Shown here in pieces: positions 1 to 5,553 of a stretch of 7,452 nucleotides of DNA. The stretch's first letter is position 1. Each line of letters opens with the position of its first letter. The DNA lies in NCBI GenBank assembly GCA_026999335.1, contig JALTPW010000894.1, forward strand, positions 1-7,452, written 5' to 3'. Below the pieces are notes generated by a model. That model was not told where the DNA came from, ran no database searches, and was given only the letters and a program-made list of their open reading frames with translations. A program made the translations under genes and the position numbers. Source of the stretch: Chromatiales bacterium (lineage in GTDB: Bacteria > Pseudomonadota > Gammaproteobacteria > SZUA-152).

Positions 1-146
1 CGTTAAATATGAGTCACTATTCGCCTCAAATGGCCGAAAAAATGGACTCAAAATGGCTTCCCCTCGCGACGACTCCTATTCTCGGACAGGCTCCTAGGGA
101 GGATCTGGGTGGAGATTGCAGCGGAAGCGAAAAAGGGAGATTGACG

Positions 147-692
147 ATGGCCAGAAAATACGACCGGATCGAGCCGGAACACGCCGAGTTCATCAAACGG
201 CAGAAGATATTCTTCGTTGCCACCGCAGCGGCCGAGGGGTGCGTCAATCTCTCCCCCAAGGGCATGGACAGTCTGCGCGTGCTGGATCCAAACCGCGTGA
301 TCTGGCTCAACGTCACCGGCAGCGGTAACGAAACCGCTGCCCATGTGGCCGAGAATCCGCGCATGACCCTGATGTTCTGCGCCTTCGAGGACAAGCCGCT
401 GATCCTGCGCCTGTATGGTGAGGCTCGTGCCATTCACCCACGTGACCCGGACTGGCAGACATTGCTGGATCACTTTCCATCCCTGTCGGGTGCGCGGCAG
501 ATGTTCGAGTTGACGGTGGATCTGGTGCAAAGCTCCTGCGGCATGGCCGTGCCGTTGTTCGATTATGTCGAGGATCGCGAGGCTCTCAATGACTGGGCCC
601 GGCGCAAGGGGCCGGCGGGGATCGAGAAATACTGGCGGGAAAATAACATCACCAGCCTGGATGGAAAATCCACTGAGATCAATGGCGGATAG
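147..692 (+). CDS. Pyridoxamine 5'-phosphate oxidase (PPOX)-family flavin-binding protein
   Basis: A 181-residue cytoplasmic protein, with no signal peptide or membrane segment, that looks like the small split-barrel PPOX family. These proteins bind FMN or a related cofactor and reduce or oxidise small molecules; the substrate here cannot be read. Visible hallmarks are an N-terminal helix (residues 5-20), the first barrel strands with FFVATAAAEG followed by VNLSPKG (33-39), the GSGNET turn (58-63) before a helix and ENPRMTLMF, the PLILRLYGEA strand, and a conserved C-terminal YWRENNITSLDGKST. Length is normal for the family. The frame stays open upstream to position 9, but ATG 147 is chosen because GGGAG at 135-139 sits 7 nt before it and family similarity begins here; the upstream residues look non-coding. 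It is GC-rich and appears monocistronic, followed by a hairpin terminator 51 bp after the stop. The family call is secure; the exact function is unknown. Confidence 0.88.
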   Translation: MARKYDRIEPEHAEFIKRQKIFFVATAAAEGCVNLSPKGMDSLRVLDPNRVIWLNVTGSGNETAAHVAENPRMTLMFCAFEDKPLILRLYGEARAIHPRDPDWQTLLDHFPSLSGARQMFELTVDLVQSSCGMAVPLFDYVEDREALNDWARRKGPAGIEKYWRENNITSLDGKSTEINGG

Positions 693-743
693 GCTATGCT
701 CTGCAAAAGCAGGTTGGGCTGTGGTTACTTGGTCGTGGAAAGA

Positions 744-773
744 AAAGCCTGCTTACCCTGGTAAGCAGGCTTT
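744..773 (+). terminator. Hairpin terminator after the PPOX-family gene
   Basis: A perfect 13-bp stem, AAAGCCTGCTTAC pairing with GTAAGCAGGCTTT, closes a 4-nt CCTG loop. It starts 51 nt after the stop of the PPOX-family gene. The stem begins with A residues and ends in TTT, so it could terminate from either direction. The T-run is short, so efficiency is uncertain. Confidence 0.72.
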
Positions 774-783
774 AAACAAATAC

Positions 784-803
784 CTCCACAGCAAGCTGTG
801 GAG
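784..803. repeat. Short inverted repeat (9-bp arms)
   Basis: CTCCACAGC and GCTGTGGAG form a perfect inverted repeat with a 2-nt centre, just left of the displaced SulP-tail repeat. A similar ACCTCCACA-CTGTGAAGG inverted repeat stands near 2868-2883, left of the second copy of that repeat, so it may belong to the repeated unit. There is no T-run, so it is not called a terminator. Confidence 0.4.
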
Positions 804-821
804 AACTGGTATCTCAGAAGC

Positions 822-1044
822 TCAAAGATATCTTGTGAGGAACTTCGATTGCATTGAGCGGTGTCGCCGCGCAACACCAATTGTGACCTTTTGCCACCTT
901 TCTGATTCACAACTGAAAACACCTGCGACATCACTTCCTGTCTTGCTCTTTGTTCTGCTTGACACAAGAACGATTATAGATTTCCGCCAACGAGAGCAAT
1001 AGTGGAATTTCATCCACATTTTCAAGTGCATGGTCTCTTCTAAA
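822..1044 (-). repeat. Direct repeat, copy 1: displaced SulP 3' end plus downstream DNA
   Basis: This stretch repeats 2953-3190 in the same orientation. Positions 931-1044 match 3077-3190 with one substitution (C at 1037, T at 3183). Positions 822-930 match 2953-3076 with about seven substitutions and two indels: copy 1 lacks a 5-nt CGGTG and a 10-nt TTTTGCCACC that are tandemly doubled in copy 2. A GGTGTCGC/GCAACACC hairpin (860-878) is shared with the other copy. Similarity stops abruptly at 1044/1045, inside SulP coding sequence, and the 48-bp palindrome follows 7 nt later. Together with the PPOX terminator this explains most of the gene-free stretch 693-1229. Confidence 0.92.
931..1044 (-). 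pseudogene. Orphan 3' fragment of the SulP transporter gene
   Basis: On the minus strand this encodes the last 37 residues of the SulP protein (723-759) and its TGA stop, with one Lys-to-Arg change, and nothing more. The gene body, membrane domain and start are absent because similarity ends at 1044. It has no start signal of its own and should not be expressed as a protein. It marks where the original SulP 3' end was displaced, or where a piece of the gene was copied. The intact gene is at 3077-5356. Confidence 0.9.
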
Positions 1045-1051
1045 GAAGAAA

Positions 1052-1099
1052 AGGGGTCGGGTTCATTGCATCATTAATGACACAATGAACCCGACCCCT
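1052..1099. repeat. 48-bp palindrome, copy A (REP/RAYT-like)
   Basis: Perfect 17-bp arms, AGGGGTCGGGTTCATTG (1052-1068) and CAATGAACCCGACCCCT (1083-1099), flank a centre containing the small palindrome TCATTAATGA. A second copy lies at 2897-2944. GGGGTC-type palindromes with short A/T flanks are characteristic of REP sequences mobilised by REP-associated tyrosine transposases (RAYT, IS200/IS605-like) in Proteobacteria; that assignment rests on pattern only, as no such transposase is in the window. The hairpin could also act as a transcription barrier. Confidence 0.85.
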
Positions 1100-1229
1100 A
1101 TTGACCCTACATATTGGACAAGGCTATTCCTTGACAATTACCGAGGGATGGGCTACGGCTTTTATAGTCGTACTTCTTCTTTACGGCTTCTTCACGACTA
1201 CCATTCATTCATGGACGGAGAATAAACGT

Positions 1230-1619
1230 ATGCCTACGGAAAATCGGAAAGGATTAAATAATACATTTCGTAATTCTATAAGATTAGCTTTACTGTTCTC
1301 AATAGCATTCCCATACAGTAGTGACTCAGAGGCGGGCCTTTCACTCGTTAGTAGAGCAAATTGTGCCTGGGGTGTTAATGAAAGTATTTCATGGGATCTT
1401 TCTGCATATCATTGGTTATGGACAGATTCGTATCATTACTATAATGGGGACTATCAACACTTAGTGAGAACTGGCTGGGCGAATACTTGGAGATCACGTG
1501 CAGCACATGATTTTGAAGCATGGGGAGGATGGGCAGTATATGGCGTGCACTGGCGCTGGACAAGCTCGACGGGTACCTATTGGATGGGAAGTACAACTGC
1601 ATACGGATGTAATTTATAA
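1230..1619 (+). CDS. Small exported Trp/Tyr-rich protein, unknown function
   Basis: A 129-residue protein I do not recognise. ATG 1230 is chosen because CGGAG (1216-1220) precedes it by 9 nt and gives a classic Sec signal peptide: basic N-region (R6, K7, R14, R18), hydrophobic LALLFSIAF, and likely cleavage after Ser-Glu-Ala at 35. The predicted mature part of about 94 residues has 11 Trp and 8 Tyr, several His, no Lys, and two Cys (C45 near its start, C127 two residues from its end) that could join its ends by a disulfide. The frame is open back to TTG 1101, and a TTG at 1131 with AAGG 7 nt upstream would add a membrane-segment-like N-terminus, so a longer form is possible. It is the first gene of a cargo of four. 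An exported effector or bacteriocin-like peptide is one idea; lactococcin-972-type proteins are also aromatic-rich, but no real match is claimed. Confidence 0.72.
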   Translation: MPTENRKGLNNTFRNSIRLALLFSIAFPYSSDSEAGLSLVSRANCAWGVNESISWDLSAYHWLWTDSYHYYNGDYQHLVRTGWANTWRSRAAHDFEAWGGWAVYGVHWRWTSSTGTYWMGSTTAYGCNL

Positions 1620-1690
1620 GATTGGTAAATTCATACTCGTTAAAGTAAATCAATTATTCTGTGATATTTCAATTTAAGGAGCAACGAATA

Positions 1691-2149
1691 GTGGAGACTT
1701 ATAAATTTTTCCAATGGAATAAACCAGTCATTACTGGATTATTAATCTTGCTGTCATGCGGACAAACTCTTGCCCAGCCTGTCCAGGCTATCCCATATGT
1801 TAAAGGGCATCCACCCATGATTTCTGGCATAACTATTGAACCTTTAGAAAATCATCAAGTTCCAGACATATTAAAAAATCAAGCCCGATTAGAAATCGAG
1901 CAGATGAAGGCCCAAGGCTATGTTGATGCTCGGAGCGATGAAGTAGGATATCTGAATTATACTAAAGAGAAAAAAGATCTTTTAAAACCTCTAAATGAAA
2001 TTCAAAGTGACCTAAAAATCTCTCCCGCTACCATCAACGGGGTTCCTTTTGCGGAGAGTGTAGTAAAAGTTCTCGGAGTAGTACCTAGTGGTGTCAGAAC
2101 TCCAGAGGGATGGGCCGCAGTTAGTCGTCTTTTTGTAGAAAAAAATTAG
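1691..2149 (+). CDS. Small exported protein or lipoprotein, unknown function
   Basis: A 152-residue protein of unrecognised family. GTG 1691 is preferred over the in-frame GTG 1661 because AAGGAG (1676-1681) lies 9 nt before it. The N-terminus (ETYKFFQWNKP) leads into a hydrophobic ITGLLILLSC followed by GQTLAQPVQA. LLSC could be a weak lipobox with Cys as the lipid anchor; alternatively type I cleavage could follow Gln-Ala near residue 31. The mature part is polar, with a charged, helix-prone middle (LKNQARLEIEQMKAQGY, then TKEKKDLLKPLNEIQSDL) and a less charged C-terminal segment ending GVRTPEGWAAVSRLF. It starts 71 nt after the Trp-rich gene on the same strand and ends 53 nt before the next gene, so the three may be co-transcribed. 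It probably acts in the envelope or periplasm. Confidence 0.7.
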   Translation: METYKFFQWNKPVITGLLILLSCGQTLAQPVQAIPYVKGHPPMISGITIEPLENHQVPDILKNQARLEIEQMKAQGYVDARSDEVGYLNYTKEKKDLLKPLNEIQSDLKISPATINGVPFAESVVKVLGVVPSGVRTPEGWAAVSRLFVEKN

Positions 2150-2202
2150 GCCTAATGATGCTTAATGAGATTGATTATATAGCTTCTGGAGGAGGTATGA
2201 TA

Positions 2203-2400
2203 ATGATAAAAGAAGCAATTAATCAGAATATCAATGAGCGACCCGCTATCCTTAGGCTAAAAACAGACATACAAGGTCACTCTATCACTGAATTAACATG
2301 GACCACTGACCGGAAAATATACACCCTAAGTGCAAACAGAGCAGTTAGTGGAGCAGCCATCAATGCAATGATTAGCTTTGCAGAAAGCCTACATGACTGA
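2203..2400 (+). CDS. 65-residue soluble protein, unknown function
   Basis: A small protein with no signal peptide or membrane segment, not recognised. ATG 2203 is chosen because the near-perfect AGGAGGT (2190-2196) sits 6 nt before it. ATG 2197 is too close to that site, and ATG 2155/2158 (81 or 80 residues) lack a good site. The sequence alternates charged and beta-prone stretches (AILRLKTDIQGHSITELTWT, then RKIYTLSANRA) and ends in a probable helix (AAINAMISFAESLHD). The ribosome site is the strongest in the cargo, suggesting high translation. It lies between the exported protein gene and a hairpin 21 nt after its stop, as expected for the last gene of a three-gene unit. A cytoplasmic partner or regulator for the exported products is possible but unsupported. 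Confidence 0.62.
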   Translation: MIKEAINQNINERPAILRLKTDIQGHSITELTWTTDRKIYTLSANRAVSGAAINAMISFAESLHD

Positions 2401-2421
2401 AGCTTAGTGGGCTTATAAAAG

Positions 2422-2459
2422 AAACATCGCCGGCTTTGATTTCAAAGCCGGCGATGTTT
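2422..2459 (+). terminator. 18-bp perfect hairpin between the third and fourth cargo genes
   Basis: AAACATCGCCGGCTTTGA pairs perfectly over 18 bp with TCAAAGCCGGCGATGTTT across a 2-nt centre, 21 nt after the preceding stop. The GC-rich core with A-rich and T-rich ends fits an intrinsic terminator, possibly bidirectional, though only three Ts follow. The next gene starts 15 nt after it, so the hairpin may also act as a leader structure for that gene. Confidence 0.7.
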
Positions 2460-2474
2460 AGAAAAGGGACTCAG

Positions 2475-2846
2475 TTGAAAAAATCTCGTATAATTCAGTT
2501 TCTCGAATGGGTAGGAGAAGCCGCAATATACCTTAGTATTTTCGCTATACTCCCCAGCTTAATATCTGGAGTCGGAATATCTGTTGCCCTTTCAGCATTG
2601 CTATTGTCGGGAGTCTCTGCACTCTCAGGTCAAGCCAAGTATGCTGTGGCAACAGCAATAATTGTAACAACAAATATATTCTTTATTAGTATCTTAACAA
2701 CTGAGTGGCATAGATTAGGTGATACACAACTAAAAAGGTATATCCTATTCATTGGAATATCTTATATAATAGTACTAATCTTTTACGGTATAGGTTTCTA
2801 CTATCGTAAATGTCGAGAGGGAAGAGTTAAATCTAGTAATACCTGA
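2475..2846 (+). CDS. Small multi-spanning membrane protein, unknown function
   Basis: A 123-residue inner-membrane protein with about four hydrophobic segments (roughly residues 15-31, 33-50, 56-74 and 89-110) and a short basic tail (YYRKCREGRVKSS). The positive inside rule suggests both ends are cytoplasmic. TTG 2475 is chosen because AGGGA (2465-2469) lies 5 nt upstream; ATG 2454 would start inside the hairpin stem and has no ribosome site. It follows the three small genes on the same strand but is separated by the hairpin, so it may have its own promoter; a TATAAA at 2414-2419 is a possible -10 without a convincing -35. A small membrane protein next to a small exported protein would fit a protective or immunity role, but holin-like or unrelated functions are equally open. 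Family not recognised. Confidence 0.65.
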   Translation: MKKSRIIQFLEWVGEAAIYLSIFAILPSLISGVGISVALSALLLSGVSALSGQAKYAVATAIIVTTNIFFISILTTEWHRLGDTQLKRYILFIGISYIIVLIFYGIGFYYRKCREGRVKSSNT

Positions 2847-2896
2847 ATTCGTATTATAAGTGCATAACCTCCACACTGTGAAGGCTTGCGCGCGAA

Positions 2897-2944
2897 AGGG
2901 GGCGGATTCATTGCATCATTAACGGCACAATGAACCCGACCCCT
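2897..2944. repeat. 48-bp palindrome, copy B (REP/RAYT-like)
   Basis: Same sequence, length and orientation as the palindrome at 1052-1099. The right arm (2928-2944) is identical, while the left arm (2897-2913) has two changes (G at 2902, A at 2906) and the centre has two, so its stem is decayed. It lies between the cargo and the true end of the SulP repeat. Both copies are preceded by AAA and followed by ATT, consistent with a defined element about 53 bp long. Confidence 0.83.
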
Positions 2945-2952
2945 ATTTTCTA

Positions 2953-3190
2953 TCAAAGATGCCTGACGAGGAACTTCGATTGCATTGAGCGGTGCGGTGT
3001 CGCCGCGCAACACCAATTGCGACCTTTTGCCACCTTTTGCCACCTTTCTGATTCGCAATTGAAAACACCTGCGACATCACTTCCTGTCTTGCTCTTTGTT
3101 CTGCTTGACACAAGAACGATTATAGATTTCCGCCAACGAGAGCAATAGTGGAATTTCATCCACATTTTCAAGTGCATGGTCTTTTCTAAA
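2953..3190 (-). repeat. Direct repeat, copy 2: native SulP 3' end and downstream DNA
   Basis: This is the copy still attached to the full SulP gene. It holds the last 37 codons and stop (3077-3190) plus 124 nt of downstream sequence. Relative to copy 1 it has a doubled CGGTG near 2989-2998 and a doubled TTTTGCCACC near 3025-3044, both adjacent tandem repeats and therefore probably replication slippage. A hairpin, GGTGTCGC/GCAACACC (2996-3014, one G-U pair in the transcript), lies about 60 nt downstream of the SulP stop and may help end transcription, although no T-run follows. Confidence 0.92.
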
Positions 3191-5356
3191 CGCCAGCATA
3201 ATACCCTTGCGGATCTCCATATAGAATCCATCATGCTCCACAATGAAATCGATAAGTTTTGGTGGAATATTCGACAGTGGATCGGCGCCCTGTTTTGTAT
3301 AAAGGCGATATTTTTCAGTAAGTTTGTTACTGCTTGGTAACACCACTTCATCATAATCGACCAGATAGCGCTCTAAATAATACCCTGGAGTGATCACCAT
3401 ATCCGGTATTTGGCTACCCGAATCAACCGGGCATCGTGAGATAATGATAGTATGCCAGTGCTTGGTGTAATAATTCGGTGCCGATGTATGGCTGTAATCG
3501 TACAGGCGTACATGGCCATCCAAATATTCACCCGACAGAATATTACTTGCTTCCTTATCTGCACCACGGTGCAGATAAATGAACCCCTCTGTATTTAATA
3601 TACTCGTTGGCCCAGACTGGAAATCCAGTTTGTAGTGATCAGCCAGACGCTCTAATTGAACTTCCCTCTTACTACGTTGAACCTGCTCTTTGACCAGGGT
3701 CGTGTCCTGTATACGAGCGGCTAATGAGTGTCGTGTAAACGGAATAAAGTTTTCTACGCCAATCAATTCAAAGGCACGGCCATCGCGCACGCATTCTTCT
3801 TCAAATTGATGCAAATACTCCATGGCTGTATGGTCAATAATCCGCCCTGACTCCGTCACAATCAAAGTAACACCTACTTTGGGCGGTAAACTAGCGAGTA
3901 ACTTGTCCAAAGGTAAAAGGTTGAAGCATACCAGTGAAGATAACGTCATTTCATAATGAGTGATACCTTCTCTTTCTTGTTTCTTGACCCTTATCACCGG
4001 TGTTTTAAACAAGCTCTTCAAGTTATCCCAGAGCAGATAACAGCTACGCTTAAAACTCAAGCGCCCTGTCAACACAAAGCGAAAAGATGGCGCCAACAAA
4101 TACAACAACATTACTACTTCTGCAGCTACACCAATAAGAATGCCAGAAAGAAGATCCGTGCCGAGAATGGCAAAAACAGTGATTATGAAGATGACGATCT
4201 GGTCACGGCCGATAGAGTAGGTTTTAGTAAAAACCTTATATTCACATAGTTTCCAGCCTACATATATCAGAATTGCGGCAATAGCCGCCAGTGGAACCAT
4301 TGCGATTACATCCGTAATAAGAAACAAAAATATCAATAAAAATATCGCATTATAAAAATTTGCCCACAGTGTCCGTCCGCCAGCATCAATATTTGTTCGA
4401 CTTTTAATTCCTCCAGGAATGATAGTTAATCCTCCAAAAATACTCGATAGCGAGTTGGAAACTCCCATCGCACGCAAAGTTACATTAGGATCTGACTTGC
4501 GCTGAAATGGATCAATTTTATCAACCGCCTTAATCGTCGCTAATGATTCAACGCCATCAATCAGTGTCAGGGTAATCACGACGATCAACACACTCCACCA
4601 TAGTTCTGGCCGTGAAAACACCTCACCAAAGGCCGGGAAGGTGATCCCATCTGCCATTATACTATCCGGCATTGTGATAAGATATTTTTCGTCAAGGCCA
4701 AATAAATAGGCTAACAGAATGCCAAATACAGTCACAAATAACGGTGGTGGCACTTTGCGCATCCAGTTGTACTTCGATTTACTCAGATAAAAAATAAGAA
4801 ACAGACTTAGCGCGCCAATAACCAGGACGTTCCATTCAATCTGTAACAAGGCCTGCGGCAGTTTTGCAGCAGACGCCAACATAGTTTCAGAGGCAGGTAA
4901 TATCGCCCCCATCAAGGGGGGAACCTGTTTAATAATAATAATCAAACCGATGGCTGCGAGCATCGCTTCAACCACAGTCACAGGTAAAAAAATGGCATAC
5001 CGACCCGTTTTAAAAAAGGCCAAAATTATCTGCACTAAGCCGGTAATACAGATTGCTACCAAAAGCAGAGGATAACCTTCAGCAAGGTCACCGCCGCCTA
5101 ACATCAGCATTCCGGCTAAAAGTGCAGGGGCCAAACCTGCAGCTGGTCCACTAATCGTGACATAAGCTCCACCAAGAAAAGGAAATATAAGGCCGGCAAT
5201 AATCGCAGAAATCAATCCGGTAACGGGCGGTGCACCGGAAGCGATAGCAATCCCCAGTGATAGAGGCAACGAAACGAGCGCTACTTGCATGCCCGCTAAT
5301 AAGTCGTAACGCCAGTGCTTTAAGCCTTTAATGCCATTTTGTGGAGCTTCAGTCAT
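3077..5356 (-). CDS. SulP-family inorganic anion transporter with STAS domain and C-terminal extension
   Basis: A 759-residue inner-membrane transporter of the SulP/SLC26 family, which moves sulfate, bicarbonate or other anions, often coupled to Na+ or H+; the substrate cannot be told from sequence. The membrane domain covers about residues 12-430, with the family signature ISGPAAGLAPALL (68-80) and the ESLATIKAVDK...SDPNVTLRAMGVSNSLSSIFGG block (270-309). A STAS domain follows at about 460-550 (IIDHTAMEYL at 507-516). Most bacterial SulP proteins end near 500-600 residues; here 551-759 is an extra soluble domain (KHWHTIIISR, IPDMVITPGYYLERYL, EKYRLY, FIVEHDGFYMEIRKG) that by pattern resembles an uncharacterised domain seen in other bacterial membrane-associated proteins. 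Start ATG 5356 has GAGG 10 nt upstream. It stands alone, with a hairpin in its leader. Its last 37 codons are duplicated at 931-1044. Confidence 0.93.
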   Translation of the reverse strand: MTEAPQNGIKGLKHWRYDLLAGMQVALVSLPLSLGIAIASGAPPVTGLISAIIAGLIFPFLGGAYVTISGPAAGLAPALLAGMLMLGGGDLAEGYPLLLVAICITGLVQIILAFFKTGRYAIFLPVTVVEAMLAAIGLIIIIKQVPPLMGAILPASETMLASAAKLPQALLQIEWNVLVIGALSLFLIFYLSKSKYNWMRKVPPPLFVTVFGILLAYLFGLDEKYLITMPDSIMADGITFPAFGEVFSRPELWWSVLIVVITLTLIDGVESLATIKAVDKIDPFQRKSDPNVTLRAMGVSNSLSSIFGGLTIIPGGIKSRTNIDAGGRTLWANFYNAIFLLIFLFLITDVIAMVPLAAIAAILIYVGWKLCEYKVFTKTYSIGRDQIVIFIITVFAILGTDLLSGILIGVAAEVVMLLYLLAPSFRFVLTGRLSFKRSCYLLWDNLKSLFKTPVIRVKKQEREGITHYEMTLSSLVCFNLLPLDKLLASLPPKVGVTLIVTESGRIIDHTAMEYLHQFEEECVRDGRAFELIGVENFIPFTRHSLAARIQDTTLVKEQVQRSKREVQLERLADHYKLDFQSGPTSILNTEGFIYLHRGADKEASNILSGEYLDGHVRLYDYSHTSAPNYYTKHWHTIIISRCPVDSGSQIPDMVITPGYYLERYLVDYDEVVLPSSNKLTEKYRLYTKQGADPLSNIPPKLIDFIVEHDGFYMEIRKGIMLAFRKDHALENVDEIPLLLSLAEIYNRSCVKQNKEQDRK

Positions 5357-5449
5357 AATATTTATGCCTCAAAATTTATTTAGCCTTTGTAACTACTCAG
5401 GCAGGAAAATTACGGTAAGCTTTTGTTTTTATTGGTCTAAACCTTCCTC

Positions 5450-5483
5450 AAAATCGCCAAAACCTTCTAGCTTTGGCGATTTT
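5450..5483. terminator. 12-bp hairpin upstream of the SulP gene
   Basis: AAAATCGCCAAA (5450-5461) pairs perfectly with TTTGGCGATTTT (5472-5483) around a 10-nt loop. Both strands end in a T4 run, so it can serve as a bidirectional intrinsic terminator. It lies about 94 bp upstream of the SulP start; if the SulP promoter is further out, it would sit in the leader and could act as an attenuator. No clear promoter was found to decide. Confidence 0.55.
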
Positions 5484-5553
5484 GCTCGGCCTTCTGAAAG
5501 TTATCACTTTAAAAACAATGAATTAAGTGCCTAAGTGGTTACTAACCTTTTAT

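Larger units (their letters stand above)
1100..2896. mobile_element. Candidate cargo module bounded by palindromes and SulP-tail repeats
   Basis: An AT-richer segment carrying four small genes, all on the plus strand, enclosed by palindromes A and B and, outside those, by direct repeats of the SulP 3' end. It contains no recombinase, transposase or replication gene, so if mobile it depends on functions supplied elsewhere or on homologous recombination between the repeats, which would delete or circularise about 2.1 kb. The boundaries are the inner edges of the palindromes and are approximate. It could instead be old chromosomal DNA flanked by a tandem duplication. Confidence 0.45.

Noticed and set aside
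25..57. Direct repeat CTCAAATGGC / CTCAAAATGGC upstream of the PPOX-family gene
   Set aside because: Short, imperfect and only two units; it could be chance and has no linked regulatory feature.
9..146. Upstream in-frame extension of the PPOX-family gene (46 extra residues)
   Set aside because: There is no ribosome site at position 9, the extra residues do not look like the family N-terminus, and ATG 147 has a good site; the extension is probably intergenic.
725..1031. Minus-strand open frames in the left repeat (725-967, 822-1031)
   Set aside because: They run through repeated and non-coding DNA; one is an out-of-frame reading of the SulP tail, and neither has a supported start.
1131..1168. 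TTGACA (1131-1136) with TATAGT (1163-1168) as a promoter for the Trp-rich gene
   Set aside because: The spacer is 26 nt, too long for a sigma-70 promoter, and no better -10 lies at 16-18 nt.
1100..2896. Cargo as an integron cassette array with attC sites
   Set aside because: No paired GTTRRRY/RYYYAAC core sites were found at the gene boundaries, and several genes lie between the bounding repeats.
2930..3354. Additional open frames overlapping the SulP 3' end and its repeat
   Set aside because: They are alternative-frame readings of the SulP gene and the hairpin repeats, without ribosome sites or protein-like composition.
3956..4249. Plus-strand 97-residue open frame inside the SulP gene
   Set aside because: Antisense to a clearly conserved transporter region, with no start signal and an implausible composition.
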